From contig NZ_MSCI01000001.1 in the NCBI RefSeq assembly GCF_002954585.1, positions 1,488,001-1,552,000 of the forward strand: a DNA stretch of 64,000 nt, written 5' to 3'. Both the position numbers and the translations under genes were made by a program. The notes beneath the pieces are model-generated. The model was not told where the DNA came from and searched no databases. It saw only the letters and a program-made list of their open reading frames with translations. The stretch is from Vibrio chagasii. Lineage in GTDB: Bacteria; Pseudomonadota; Gammaproteobacteria; Enterobacterales; Vibrionaceae. Shown one piece after another: positions 1-8,753 of this stretch (positions within the stretch are counted from its first letter, which is position 1; each line of letters opens with the position of its first letter).

Positions 1-102
1 ATGGCCACACGTGACATCGTCGCAACGTTCAAGGAAATGTATGATGCTGATTTCTCACCAACGCAGATATCAAAAGTAACGGGCTCGGTGCTGATTAAGT
101 GA
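1..102 (+). pseudogene. IS256-family (mutator) transposase remnant
   Basis: The first 33 codons read MATRDIVATFKEMYDADFSP followed by QISKVT, which matches the conserved N-terminal stretch of IS256-type transposases (T-RDI-TFKE-Y-SPT-ISK-T). A TGA at 100-102 ends it; the family is about 400 residues long, so only a fragment remains and no downstream transposase sequence is seen. The piece begins at the window edge, so more of it may lie to the left. It is a scar of a former insertion next to the taurine locus. Family assignment is from motif recognition only. Confidence 0.6.
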
Positions 103-157
103 TTTAATGTCAGTCGCGACCTCTCGACGATATTTACCCTACTGTCTCAAAGCGCGA

Positions 158-1765
158 TTAGTCAGATGATGTCATAGTTTTATGGCTTGGTTGAACATCT
201 ATGCTATTGCCTAGAAGACGGTAATTTACGATCTCTCCAAGCTTAATTCGGTTTAGATAGTCTTCGACTTCGTGTTTAACTAACGGGGCAAACAAATAAA
301 GACCGATGACGTTAGGCAACGCAATTAGAAATACTAGGGCATCAGAGAACATCAGTACAGCATCGAGATGGAGCATGCTGCCTAGAGCAACAAACCAACA
401 GAACATAAGTTTGAATAAAAATTTTGAGTGACGCTTCTCACCGAAGAGATACGTCCACCCCTTCAACCCATAGTATGACCATGCAATGGTAGTTGAAAAA
501 GCAAATAACAGAGCTGCAATTGCTAGTGGATAAGGGGCCCAAGTAAAATGATGTGCAAAGACAGCCGAAGTTAATTCAATACCGACAAGGTCACCATTAA
601 TCAGGCCGGCTGGATAAGCAGTAGAAATCACCACCAGGGCGCTCAGAGTACAAATAACAACGGTGTCAATCAGTGGTTCAAACAAGGAGACTAGGCCTTC
701 AGAAGCTGGTTCCTCTGTTTGTACCGCCGAATGGGCAATGGATGATGAGCCTATTCCGGCTTCATTAGAGAATACGGCCCGCTGGAATCCAACTATGATG
801 GCTCCAATTGCACCACCAGTGGCACTTTCTAGGCTAAAAGCGTGTAAGAATATGAGTGATACAGCACTTGGTAAGTGCTCTACGCTTTTGATAAGAATAA
901 TGCAGGCAGAAATCACATAGAGAATAGCCATGATCGGAACAAGTTTGGCGGTTACCTTAGCGATGGAACTGATACCTCCAAGAATGACTAGAGCTACTAG
1001 CACCGCCATAATCAAACCAAACAGCCAACCTTTATCGGCAAAGAAGCTTTGGCTTTCTCCTGTGATAGCCAGTAACTGTGAATAGGCTTGATTTGATTGG
1101 AACATGTTGCCAATTCCTAAGCACCCAATAACAAGAGCAAGTGCATAAAAGCTTCCTAAACATTTACCTAAAGTCGGGTAGTTACGACTTTTTAAATAAT
1201 GCTCAAGGTAGTACATAGGGCCACCTGAAATACTGCCATCTGGATTTACTTTTCGGTACTTTACACCCAAAGTACACTCAACTAGCTTGGTCGACATACT
1301 GAGAAAGCCAGCCATGATAAGCCAGAAAGTTGCGCCTGGTCCGCCAATAGTGATTGCTACGGCGACGCCACCAATATTACCAATCCCGACGGTCCCTGAT
1401 ATTGCAGTGGCAACAGCTTGAAAGTGAGAAATTTCCCCCGTTGCTCTTGGGTTGGTGTAGTCGCCTCTAATTAATCGAAATGCTGTTGCCAAACCACGTA
1501 AATTAACAAAATTCAAATAAAAGGTGAAAAAAACAGCGGCAACGCTTAGCCAGAGAACAATGATGGGCACTGAGTAACCGAATAAGTTTATTTTGTAGAA
1601 AACGATTGAAGAGAGTTGGTGTGCGATAGGAGAAATGATGGAATTGACTTGCTGATCAAAGTTAAGTGCTTGAGCAGAGTTTGTGGCCAAAGCGGGAGAA
1701 GACAAACTTAATGGTACAAACCAAGCTAGTACTCGAAAGGCTTGATTAAGTGGATGTAGATGCAT
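158..1765 (-). CDS. AGCS-family sodium:amino acid symporter, candidate taurine importer
   Basis: A 535-residue inner-membrane protein of the alanine/glycine:cation symporter family (AlsT/DagA type). It has many hydrophobic segments, the family stretch GTVGIGNIGGVAVAITIGGP in the first third and SGGPMYYLEHYL after it. It has an N-terminal leader-like segment ending near ALATNSAQA, longer than in many relatives. It is divergent from the MocR-type regulator, and a pair of CTGG direct repeats in the gap points toward it, matching the boxes between tpa and safE. That suggests co-regulation and that it brings in taurine or another omega-amino acid in place of the usual TauABC importer. Family is certain; substrate is inference, and alanine or glycine remain possible. 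Confidence 0.9.
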   Translation of the reverse strand: MHLHPLNQAFRVLAWFVPLSLSSPALATNSAQALNFDQQVNSIISPIAHQLSSIVFYKINLFGYSVPIIVLWLSVAAVFFTFYLNFVNLRGLATAFRLIRGDYTNPRATGEISHFQAVATAISGTVGIGNIGGVAVAITIGGPGATFWLIMAGFLSMSTKLVECTLGVKYRKVNPDGSISGGPMYYLEHYLKSRNYPTLGKCLGSFYALALVIGCLGIGNMFQSNQAYSQLLAITGESQSFFADKGWLFGLIMAVLVALVILGGISSIAKVTAKLVPIMAILYVISACIILIKSVEHLPSAVSLIFLHAFSLESATGGAIGAIIVGFQRAVFSNEAGIGSSSIAHSAVQTEEPASEGLVSLFEPLIDTVVICTLSALVVISTAYPAGLINGDLVGIELTSAVFAHHFTWAPYPLAIAALLFAFSTTIAWSYYGLKGWTYLFGEKRHSKFLFKLMFCWFVALGSMLHLDAVLMFSDALVFLIALPNVIGLYLFAPLVKHEVEDYLNRIKLGEIVNYRLLGNSIDVQPSHKTMTSSD

Positions 1766-1827
1766 TGCTTAAAGTCCTGCGTTATTAACGGCATAGGATT
1801 CATCTTAGATAAAAGATCCGAATACTA

Positions 1828-1860
1828 TTAGAGCCAGAAGTATGTTAAAAATGGGGCCAG
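1828..1860 (-). promoter_or_regulatory. CTGG direct-repeat operator, TauR/MocR type
   Basis: Read on the minus strand the gap holds CTGGCCCCAT (from 1860) and CTGGCTCTAA (from 1837), 23 nt start to start, ending 63 nt before the symporter ATG. The same kind of pair lies upstream of tpa and safE. The published TauR box, from memory, is CTGGACYTAA in direct repeat; the second unit here matches 8 of 10 positions. A TATCTA-like -10 follows about 20 nt downstream. Function is inferred. Confidence 0.55.
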
Positions 1861-1892
1861 TAAGTTGCTAAATTGTTGATAGTATTAATAAA

Positions 1893-3383
1893 ATGAAACA
1901 TTTGTTTTACATGGAGTTTGACGAAGGTGCCAGTCTACAAACTCAGATTAAGAATATGATCACCTCCAGCATTCTCGATGGTCACATTAGTTCAGGTGCA
2001 CCATTACCTTCATGTCGAGAGCTAGCAAAAACGCTTGGAGTTTCCCGTAATACTGTGGTTCTTGCTTATGAGAGGCTGATTGAGGAAGGGTATGCAATTG
2101 CCAAAGAGAGAAAAGGATTCTTCGTCCACTCTACTTATGACGAGAATCTAGTGGCAAGTCACTCCTCTTTACCGTCAAGAGGATCGAATGTTAATTGGGA
2201 TAATAAGCTTAAACTTATGCCGTCTCAGCAACATCTTTTTTATAAACCGGATGCTTGGAAACAGTGTGAATACCCATTTATTTATGGGCAACCTGACCCT
2301 GATTTTTTTCCTGTTAGGGAATGGCGCGAGTGCACTCAGCGAGCTGCACAGACTTTGCATGCAAAAGAGTGGCTTCAAGACCGTTTCGATGAAGATGACT
2401 CGTTACTAATTGATCAACTTAGGACTCGTATTCTTGCTCGCCGAGGAGTTCGTTGTAACAAAAATGAGATCTTGCTTACGGTGGGTACCCAGCATTCATT
2501 ATATCTACTGAGTCAATTGCTCGGAGGCGATCACGCTTGTCTCGGGTTAGAGACTCCTGGTTATTCCGATGTTCGTCACATTTTTGATCTTAACCAAACA
2601 CAACTTCGTGAGTTGGACGTAGATGAAGGTGGGTTGGTCGTGAACCAAAAGATTGATGGTTGTGACTATGTATTTGTAACGCCCAGCCATCAATCACCTA
2701 CAACTGTCACCATGCCGCTTGAGCGTCGCCTTAAGCTGTTGCAAAAAGCGGCTGACCATGATCTTGTGCTTATCGAGGATGATTACGAATGCGAGCTTAA
2801 TTTTCATTCAGCGCCAACTCCGGCACTGAAGAGTCTAGATAATGAAGGTCGGGTCATTTATATAGGTAGTTTGTCAAAAACACTCGCTCCGGGCTTGAGA
2901 GTTGGCTACTTGGTTGGGCCAGAAGCCTTAATACGTGAAGCTCGTGCGCTGCGGCGATTAATGATGCGTCACACTCCATCGAATAATCAACGCGCATTAG
3001 CACTTTTTCTAGCTGGCGGGTACCACGATACTTTAGTACACAGACTGACGCTTAGATATTCTGAGCGTTATGAGGTGCTAAAAACAGCCTTACAAGAGTT
3101 TCTTCCTTGCGTGGAATTAACACCATCATTAGGCGGAAGTGCGATTTGGCTTAAAGGAGCTCCAGGTTTAGACTGTGTCCGTTTACAAAGAGAAGCGTTG
3201 AAACATGGTGTCTATATCGAGACTGGAATACAGCACTTTCATCAACTGTCCAATAACGAATATGAGGCAAGCCGATATTTCAGGTTGGGGTTTTCTCTGA
3301 TAAAGACGGACCGTATTCGAGATGGAGTCCGTCTTTTATCGTATGCGGTTGATCAAGTGCTTTCGACTACAACGCTGGCGTGA
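1893..3383 (+). CDS. tauR: MocR-family PLP-dependent transcription regulator (TauR-like)
   Basis: A 496-residue GntR-type winged helix (about residues 10-75, with SSGAPLPSCRELAKTLGVSR) fused to a fold-type I aminotransferase domain. The PLP-binding lysine lies in GSLSKTLAPGLRVGY, and IEDDYECEL is also typical of the family. MocR proteins such as TauR, GabR and PdxR bind direct repeats and sense an amino acid or PLP adduct. It sits between the symporter and the aminotransferase, and its 3' end overlaps that of tpa by 17 nt (convergent). Context and the CTGG boxes fit TauR, activator of taurine use. The regulator family is sure; the effector is inferred. The ATG at 1893 has only a weak ribosome site. 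Confidence 0.85.
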   Translation: MKHLFYMEFDEGASLQTQIKNMITSSILDGHISSGAPLPSCRELAKTLGVSRNTVVLAYERLIEEGYAIAKERKGFFVHSTYDENLVASHSSLPSRGSNVNWDNKLKLMPSQQHLFYKPDAWKQCEYPFIYGQPDPDFFPVREWRECTQRAAQTLHAKEWLQDRFDEDDSLLIDQLRTRILARRGVRCNKNEILLTVGTQHSLYLLSQLLGGDHACLGLETPGYSDVRHIFDLNQTQLRELDVDEGGLVVNQKIDGCDYVFVTPSHQSPTTVTMPLERRLKLLQKAADHDLVLIEDDYECELNFHSAPTPALKSLDNEGRVIYIGSLSKTLAPGLRVGYLVGPEALIREARALRRLMMRHTPSNNQRALALFLAGGYHDTLVHRLTLRYSERYEVLKTALQEFLPCVELTPSLGGSAIWLKGAPGLDCVRLQREALKHGVYIETGIQHFHQLSNNEYEASRYFRLGFSLIKTDRIRDGVRLLSYAVDQVLSTTTLA

Positions 3384-4752
3384 GTATTTTCTCTTCTACT
3401 TCTGTCAGTGCCTTGTCGATTGCTTGTGCTATCAGGTCGATCTCGTATTGCTGAGTAATAAGCGCAGGACTTAAACACAAGGTGTTATTGAGTGTCTGGA
3501 ATGAGCGATTCGTTCTGCCAATAATAACGCCTTGTTTTAGGCAGTTAGCCGCAATGGCAGCACTTATACTCTCATCAACAGGTTGCTTGGTTTCTTTGTC
3601 TGTTACAATCTCGAGGCCGACGAAGAGACCTTTACCACGTACATCACCGACAATGGGGTGTTTTTTCTGTAACTCAAGCATCTTTTCTTTCAGGTATTCG
3701 CCTTGTATCCGTGCATTGTCGACCAAGCTTTCTCTTTCTATGATCTCTAGATTAGCTAGTGCAGCGACAGGCCCTGCAGTACAACCACCAAACGTAGAAA
3801 TGTCGCGGAAAAAATCCATACGGCTGGTTGTATCTTGATCATGGATCAATTGATAAATACGCTCCGTGGTTACCGTGCATGAGATAGCGGCATAACCTGA
3901 TGCAACACCTTTAGCCATAGTGACGATATCAGGCTGTATGCCGTAATGCTGATAGCCAAACCACTTACCAGTTCGGCCAAGGCCACATACGACTTCATCG
4001 ATGTGCAGTAGTACATCATATTGGTGACATATTTCTTGTACACGTTGCCAGTAGCCAATTGGTGGCTCAATAACACCGCCTCCTGCCGTAATAGGCTCAA
4101 GGCAAATAGCGCCAACGGTATCAGGCCCCTCTCTCAGTATTACTTTTTCAATTTCATCGGCCGCTTTAAGACCATAATCTTCCATTTCGCCCCATTGAGA
4201 ACGATACTCACAGCAGTGAGGTACGCTAACAAATCCAGGAGTAAATGGCCCGTATTGATCGCGCCTTTCTTCTTGGCCTGTTGCGCTTAAGCACGTAATC
4301 GTTGTGCCATGATAGTCGCGCTCGCGATAAAGTATCTTGTACTTTTTTCCGCCATATTTTTTTGCAGCAATTTGCCTTACTAGTTTAAATGCTTTCTCGT
4401 TGGCCTCAGAACCAGAATTTGAGTAATAAACACGGCTTAGTCCGGGCATTTTCTCAAGGAGCTTTTTGGCAAAGCGCCCAGCGGGCAGGTTACCAGCGGT
4501 TTGCGCAAAGTAGTTCATAGTCACTAATTGGTCTCTAACGGCATTCGCGATCTCTTCGCGGCCGTAGCCAACATTGACACACCAAACGCCACCCGAGACA
4601 GCATCTAAGTATTGTTTGCCGTGGACATCCCAGACATACATACCTTGGCCTTTTTCGATCATCATAGGCGTAGCTTGGTGTGGCTTCATATGGTGCCAGA
4701 CGTGTTCATTGTTGCTGTCAACCAGTGATTGAATATCCATGTCCTTCATCAT
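3367..4752 (-). CDS. tpa: Taurine:pyruvate aminotransferase
   Basis: A 461-residue class III (omega) aminotransferase. The N-terminus with HVWHHMKPHQ, AVSGGVWCVNVGYGREEIA, KMPGLSRVYYSNSGSEANEK and ILYRERDYHGTTI closely follows Tpa proteins as I remember them. The PLP lysine is in PDIVTMAKGVASGY, with DEVVCGLGRTG before it. Tpa moves the amino group of taurine to pyruvate, giving sulfoacetaldehyde and alanine in the cytoplasm. It is divergent from safE and safD across a shared operator region. No sulfoacetaldehyde acetyltransferase (xsc) gene is nearby, so the sulfonate is probably not used for carbon here. A related omega-amino acid substrate such as hypotaurine or beta-alanine is the main alternative. 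Confidence 0.8.
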   Translation of the reverse strand: MMKDMDIQSLVDSNNEHVWHHMKPHQATPMMIEKGQGMYVWDVHGKQYLDAVSGGVWCVNVGYGREEIANAVRDQLVTMNYFAQTAGNLPAGRFAKKLLEKMPGLSRVYYSNSGSEANEKAFKLVRQIAAKKYGGKKYKILYRERDYHGTTITCLSATGQEERRDQYGPFTPGFVSVPHCCEYRSQWGEMEDYGLKAADEIEKVILREGPDTVGAICLEPITAGGGVIEPPIGYWQRVQEICHQYDVLLHIDEVVCGLGRTGKWFGYQHYGIQPDIVTMAKGVASGYAAISCTVTTERIYQLIHDQDTTSRMDFFRDISTFGGCTAGPVAALANLEIIERESLVDNARIQGEYLKEKMLELQKKHPIVGDVRGKGLFVGLEIVTDKETKQPVDESISAAIAANCLKQGVIIGRTNRSFQTLNNTLCLSPALITQQYEIDLIAQAIDKALTEVEEKILTPAL

Positions 4753-4893
4753 CAGCTCCTTAAGATTACTACTTTTTATAACGGATTAACTTTGATACTC
4801 GATGAATGAACCATTAGGTCAGGTTAACTCACCATTGCTTAGTTAAGGTGTTGTGCGTGTGAATAAAGTTTACAGATCAATGTGACGAGTTGA

Positions 4894-4959
4894 GTAGAGC
4901 CAGATGTGGATAGTTTTAAGTCCAGTTCTGGTACCAAAAAAAATGCTTGTTGGCTCTAC
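4894..4959. promoter_or_regulatory. Mirror-symmetric divergent TauR-type operator
   Basis: Four CTGG-type boxes form two outward-facing direct-repeat pairs. On the minus strand, CTGGACTTAA (4925 to 4916) and CTGGCTCTAC (4903 to 4894) are 22 nt apart and face tpa. On the plus strand, CTGGTACCAA (from 4928) and TTGGCTCTAC (from 4950) are also 22 nt apart and face safE, ending 63 nt before its ATG. CTGGACTTAA is an exact fit to the TauR box CTGGACYTAA recalled from the literature. The rest of the 269-bp gap holds promoter-like AT-rich sequence. Confidence 0.65.
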
Positions 4960-5021
4960 GCTCAATGGGTTAGGTCACTTACATTAATGGTTCTGTTTAT
5001 GACTGGGTAGTAAAACAAGCA

Positions 5022-5777
5022 ATGGACGTTATTTCTCTGTCAACCACAACCCTAGCTTTAACTACCTTGGTGGTGGTTTTGGCTTCTGTGCTATCGAGTT
5101 TGACAGGGAGTGCTGGTGGTATCTTGATGTTCACTGGCATGAGTGTATTCATTCCAGTGAGGCCATTAATTGCAATTCATGCATCCATTCAGATTGTGGG
5201 GAATGGCATTCGTGCTTGGTTATTGCGTCGTGAAGTTTCTGCCAAAATGTGCATACCATTTTGTATTGGTGCTTTGATCGGTGCTGCGTTGACGACCAGA
5301 TTGATGGTTGAGCTAGTAAGTGATTTGTTTGCCTTATATCTATTACTAATACTGATTGCTTATACATTGTTTAAACCCAAAAAACTGCCGATGTTAAAGA
5401 TAAAAGATCGGAGTTTTTTTTGGGTAGGGTTGGCAGCAGGAAGTTTAGGAATTATTGCGGGTGCAGTTGACCCTTTGCTTACGGCATTTTTCATGCGTGA
5501 TGATTTGTCAAAGGAAAGTATTGTTGCCAACAAGTCTATCATGCAGCTTTTTGTCCACTTAACCAAAATACCGGCATTTCTCTATCTTGGCTTTTCATTC
5601 TCTGACAATGCGGGGCTGATTGTAATTTTTGCTCTGGCTGCTTTTTTAGCAACAAAGCTAGGAGTGTTCCTACTGACTAAGGTAAACACAGCCTTATTCT
5701 TACGTTTGATGTGGTGGGCACTGCTAATATCTGGCGGGCAATTGGCCTATCAAATTATCACCATACACCTTAACTAG
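5022..5777 (+). CDS. safE: TauE/SafE-family anion exporter, probable sulfoacetate exporter
   Basis: A 251-residue membrane protein of the TauE/SafE (former DUF81) family, with about seven or eight hydrophobic helices and the family pattern SLTGSAGGILMFTGMSVFIP near the N-terminus, repeated in degenerate form in the second half (GSLGIIAGAVDPLLTAFFM). The family exports sulfite, sulfoacetate and related sulfonates. It lies 17 nt upstream of the aldehyde dehydrogenase in one operon and divergent from tpa, so the likely cargo is sulfoacetate formed by SafD. Sulfite export (TauE) is less likely because no sulfite-releasing Xsc gene is present. The family call is firm and the substrate inferred from context. 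Confidence 0.8.
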   Translation: MDVISLSTTTLALTTLVVVLASVLSSLTGSAGGILMFTGMSVFIPVRPLIAIHASIQIVGNGIRAWLLRREVSAKMCIPFCIGALIGAALTTRLMVELVSDLFALYLLLILIAYTLFKPKKLPMLKIKDRSFFWVGLAAGSLGIIAGAVDPLLTAFFMRDDLSKESIVANKSIMQLFVHLTKIPAFLYLGFSFSDNAGLIVIFALAAFLATKLGVFLLTKVNTALFLRLMWWALLISGGQLAYQIITIHLN

Positions 5778-5794
5778 AATAATAGGAAAGACTT

Positions 5795-7165
5795 ATGACA
5801 TTGGCTTATCAGGTAAAAAACCCTTATACACAAGAGAGCATTGGTCAATTTCACTTTAGTTCAAAAGAAGAAATTGCAAATTGTTTTGCCATCCTTCATG
5901 AGGGGCGTGAAGTACAGTCGAAGCTAAGGGCTTTTCAGCGTTCTGATATTTTGCGTAGATTAGCGGGTTTATTAGAAACCCATGCTGAATCTTTAGCATC
6001 AATGATAACGCAAGAAACAGGAAAAACGATCGCAGATAGCCGAATCGAGTTGACGCGTGCTATTAATACCACCATTGCTTGCAGTGAAGAAGCACGTCAA
6101 ATCCAAGGTGAAGTGCTGGACTCCGATGCCTATGCACCTGCGAGGGGCAAAACTGGTGTTGTTCGTTACACTCCTATCGGTACCGTGCTATGTATTACAC
6201 CTTTTAATTTCCCTATTAATATAGCAATGCACAAAATTGGCCCAGCTTTTGCTGCAGGCAACCGGATTATTTTTAAACCAGCACCGATTAACCATGGTTC
6301 AGCAGCAAAGTTGGTCGAGCTTTGCTACGAAGCGGGCATCCCAAAAGAAGTGCTGCAGCTTCTTGTGCCAGATATTGATCAAATGGCTGGGCTAGTGAGT
6401 CATCCAGACGTTAATGCGGTGAACTTCACCGGAGGTCATCCAGCGGCTGAAGCTATCGCTGCCCACGCAGGTTATAAAAAAATGCTGTTTGAATTAGGAG
6501 GCAGTGATCCACTCATTGTCATGCCTGATGCAGATCTTGAAGCTGCGGTTAATGCTGCTATTCAACAGCGTTTTGCTACGGCAGGTCAGCGCTGTACTGC
6601 TGCGAAACGTTTGTTTGTCCACCAAGACATATATAATGAATTTCGTGACTCACTTTTGAGCGCGAGCAGTGAGCTTGTTGTAGGTGATCCAGCTAAAGAA
6701 GCGACTTTTGTCGGGCCGCTTGTCAACGAGCAATCCGCTATTCAAATACAAGATGTGATTGATCAAAGTGTGAAAATGGGTGCCCACATTGTTCTTGGTG
6801 GACAAAGAGAAGGCAATATTGTTTTTCCGACCATATTAGAGAATGTGACAGATGATAGCCCAGTGATGACAGAGGAAGTGTTTGGCCCGGTTATTCCATT
6901 GCGTGAGTTTGCGTCTATCGATGAGATTATTCCTGTTATCAATAGTAGTGATTATGGTCTTCAGGCTGGTGTATTTACTCATGACTTGAGAACAATAAAT
7001 AGGTTGTTCGATGAGCTAGATGTGGGGACTCTTGCGGTGAATGACGGTCCTGGATTTAGAGCAGAGCACTTTCCATTCGGAGGGGTGAAGAATAGTGGTA
7101 TTGGTCGAGAAGGAATAAAGTATGCGATAAGAGAAATGTCTATTACTAAAACACTAGTGTTATAA
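5795..7165 (+). CDS. safD: Aldehyde dehydrogenase, probable sulfoacetaldehyde dehydrogenase
   Basis: A 456-residue NAD(P)-dependent aldehyde dehydrogenase. Visible landmarks are the cofactor region (ITPFNFPINIAMHK, FKPAP), the general base Glu in FELGGSDPLIV, the catalytic Cys in ATAGQRCTAAKR and the C-terminal EVFGPVIPL. An AGGA site precedes the ATG, and it follows safE by 17 nt. In Neptuniibacter caesariensis (as I recall) SafD oxidises sulfoacetaldehyde to sulfoacetate during use of taurine nitrogen, and SafE exports the product; the gene set here reproduces that scheme. The enzyme is slightly short for the superfamily but complete. Substrate assignment rests on neighbours; succinate-semialdehyde-type enzymes are the nearest alternative. 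Confidence 0.75.
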   Translation: MTLAYQVKNPYTQESIGQFHFSSKEEIANCFAILHEGREVQSKLRAFQRSDILRRLAGLLETHAESLASMITQETGKTIADSRIELTRAINTTIACSEEARQIQGEVLDSDAYAPARGKTGVVRYTPIGTVLCITPFNFPINIAMHKIGPAFAAGNRIIFKPAPINHGSAAKLVELCYEAGIPKEVLQLLVPDIDQMAGLVSHPDVNAVNFTGGHPAAEAIAAHAGYKKMLFELGGSDPLIVMPDADLEAAVNAAIQQRFATAGQRCTAAKRLFVHQDIYNEFRDSLLSASSELVVGDPAKEATFVGPLVNEQSAIQIQDVIDQSVKMGAHIVLGGQREGNIVFPTILENVTDDSPVMTEEVFGPVIPLREFASIDEIIPVINSSDYGLQAGVFTHDLRTINRLFDELDVGTLAVNDGPGFRAEHFPFGGVKNSGIGREGIKYAIREMSITKTLVL

Positions 7166-7267
7166 ATATTTATCTATGGTGTGTTGATGTAGTTTGGACA
7201 TTAGATTACGCAACTTCACTCATTTATGGGTAAGTTAAGCAAAAGGTAACTCGTTTTATCTAAATTA

Positions 7268-7292
7268 AAGCCCGTGAAGTTTTAACGGGCTT
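7268..7292 (+). terminator. Stem-loop after safD
   Basis: Arms AAGCCCGT (7268-7275) and ACGGGCTT (7285-7292) form an 8-bp stem about 100 nt after the safD stop. The T-run is poor, so it may act mainly as an mRNA end-stabilising hairpin. Confidence 0.55.
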
Positions 7293-7397
7293 ATCGGACA
7301 ATACTTCACAGGCTTCGATTTTGAGAGCGATACTCATTTTTATAAAAATAATTTTATAACCTATGTTTTTGATAAATATGGGTTTTTATTGAAAGCA

Positions 7398-7423
7398 ACC
7401 TACCTATCTACTGGTAGGTAGGT
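7398..7423. promoter_or_regulatory. TetR-type palindromic operator 1
   Basis: Arms ACCTACCTA (7398-7406) and TAGGTAGGT (7415-7423) form a 9-bp inverted repeat with an 8-nt spacer, about 130 nt upstream of the SDR gene. The size and symmetry fit a TetR/AcrR dimer site. No TetR gene adjoins it. The rest of the 390-bp gap from 7166 to 7555 holds only the safD hairpin and promoter-like AT-rich sequence. Confidence 0.6.
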
Positions 7424-7514
7424 AAAGTTGTTGACGCGAAACCGATCCGATCTTAAAGTACACCCACTGACGAGGAGATGGTCTCTACTACTCCTCCATT
7501 TTTTTGAATAATAA

Positions 7515-7532
7515 ACCTACCTATTGGTAGGT
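7515..7532. promoter_or_regulatory. TetR-type palindromic operator 2
   Basis: A perfect inverted repeat, ACCTACC-TATT-GGTAGGT, sits 24 nt upstream of the SDR start codon and shares its half-site with the palindrome at 7398. A repressor bound to both could block or loop the promoter between them. Confidence 0.6.
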
Positions 7533-7555
7533 AGTTTTGAATTAAGGATTTCATT

Positions 7556-8326
7556 ATGTTTAACACATCTTCTATTGCACTAATTGTTGGCGGTTCTTCT
7601 GGTATGGGTAAAGCAACAGCAGAGCGACTGCTTAAGTCTGGTGTGCCTGTAATGATTCTCTCTCATGACAAACAGAATCTTGCTGAAGCAAAATTGGATC
7701 TGGAATCAACCACGAATGGTCATGTTGAAACGGCTCAGGTTGATTTATACGACTCTTCTGCTGTTCAAAGCTTTATTGAACAGTTAAATGCAGAAAAACG
7801 TCACATTGGCTACTTGGTGAATGCGGCTGGTTTCTTCAAACCTGTCGATTTCCTTGAGCATTCTGAGCAAGATTACGACCTTCAGTTAGATATGAACCGT
7901 GCTTTCTTCTTCATTACACAAGCCGTTGCGAAAAATATGAAACAGCACGGTGGTGGCGCAATTGTAAACATCGGTTCTATGTGGGCACATCAAGCAATTA
8001 AAGCAACGCCTTCTTCAGCTTACTCAATGCAGAAAGCGGCACTACATGCACTAACAAAAAACTTGGCCATTGAACTAGGTGACCACGGTGTACGTGTAAA
8101 CGCAGTGGCTCCAGCAGTCGTGATGTCAACAATTTATAAGTCATTCATCGCTGAAGATGAGATTGAATCTGCACTACAAGGCTTTAACGATTTCCACCCA
8201 ATCGGTCGAATTGGTTCTACAGACGATGTTGCTGATGCAATTGAATACCTACTATCGAATAAGTCTTCTTGGGTAACGGGTACGATTCTAAATGTCGATG
8301 GCGGCGTGATGGCGGGTCGAAACTAA
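7556..8326 (+). CDS. Short-chain dehydrogenase/reductase (SDR)
   Basis: A 256-residue classical SDR. The N-terminal nucleotide motif reads [19 protein letters not shown] follows near residue 90, the catalytic serine is in NIGSMWAH and the active-site YxxxK is YSMQK. The C-terminal GTILNVDGG is typical of FabG-like enzymes. An AAGGA site precedes the ATG. It probably interconverts a small ketone or alcohol; the substrate cannot be read from sequence. It stands alone behind two strong TetR-type palindromes, so it is probably induced by a specific small molecule, although the regulator is not next to it. Confidence 0.85.
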   Translation: MFNTSSIALIVGGSSGMGKATAERLLKSGVPVMILSHDKQNLAEAKLDLESTTNGHVETAQVDLYDSSAVQSFIEQLNAEKRHIGYLVNAAGFFKPVDFLEHSEQDYDLQLDMNRAFFFITQAVAKNMKQHGGGAIVNIGSMWAHQAIKATPSSAYSMQKAALHALTKNLAIELGDHGVRVNAVAPAVVMSTIYKSFIAEDEIESALQGFNDFHPIGRIGSTDDVADAIEYLLSNKSSWVTGTILNVDGGVMAGRN

Positions 8327-8417
8327 ATTATTTACGATTTTTCAAGATGTGGCAGTTGTTTCAATAAAGAAATACTGTAACCAAACGAATAAAAATTAGA
8401 AATAGAAAGGCTAATGT

Positions 8418-8657
8418 ATGCGTAAGATAATTGCACTTGGATTAATGGCTACTTCAATGAATACTGTTTTTGCTGCAGATGGGGCTTATACAGGAACTAT
8501 TGATACGACAAAGAGCAAAGGCAATCAAGTAAAGGTAGAGCGTGTTAAGGTTGATTTTATTCTTAAAGGAAGAAATAAAGCGTCAAATGGCGGTTTGAAA
8601 TTTAGTTCGAATGCTTCACATGACCAAAAATTCCAATTGAAAGGTCGTCGTGATTAA
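8418..8657 (+). CDS. Small exported protein of unknown function
   Basis: A 79-residue protein with a good signal peptide (MRKIIALGLMATSMNTVFA, cleavage before ADGAY). The mature part is about 60 residues, basic and rich in Lys, Ser and Asn, with no cysteine. A GAAAGG site lies just upstream and an intrinsic terminator downstream, so it looks like a real single-gene unit. I do not recognise the family. It follows the SDR gene by 91 nt and could be partly co-transcribed with it. Confidence 0.55.
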   Translation: MRKIIALGLMATSMNTVFAADGAYTGTIDTTKSKGNQVKVERVKVDFILKGRNKASNGGLKFSSNASHDQKFQLKGRRD

Positions 8658-8679
8658 CGCTAAATCATGCCATGAAAAT

Positions 8680-8706
8680 ACTGTGCCGTCGGGTGCAGTT
8701 TTTTCG
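8680..8706 (+). terminator. Intrinsic terminator after the small exported protein
   Basis: An 8-pair stem (two G-U pairs) between 8680-8687 and 8692-8699 with a four-base loop is followed by TTTTTTCG. Confidence 0.65.
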
Positions 8707-8753
8707 TTTTGTGATTAGGGGGAGAACTTCGGCATCGGTTACGTGAGATAAGC

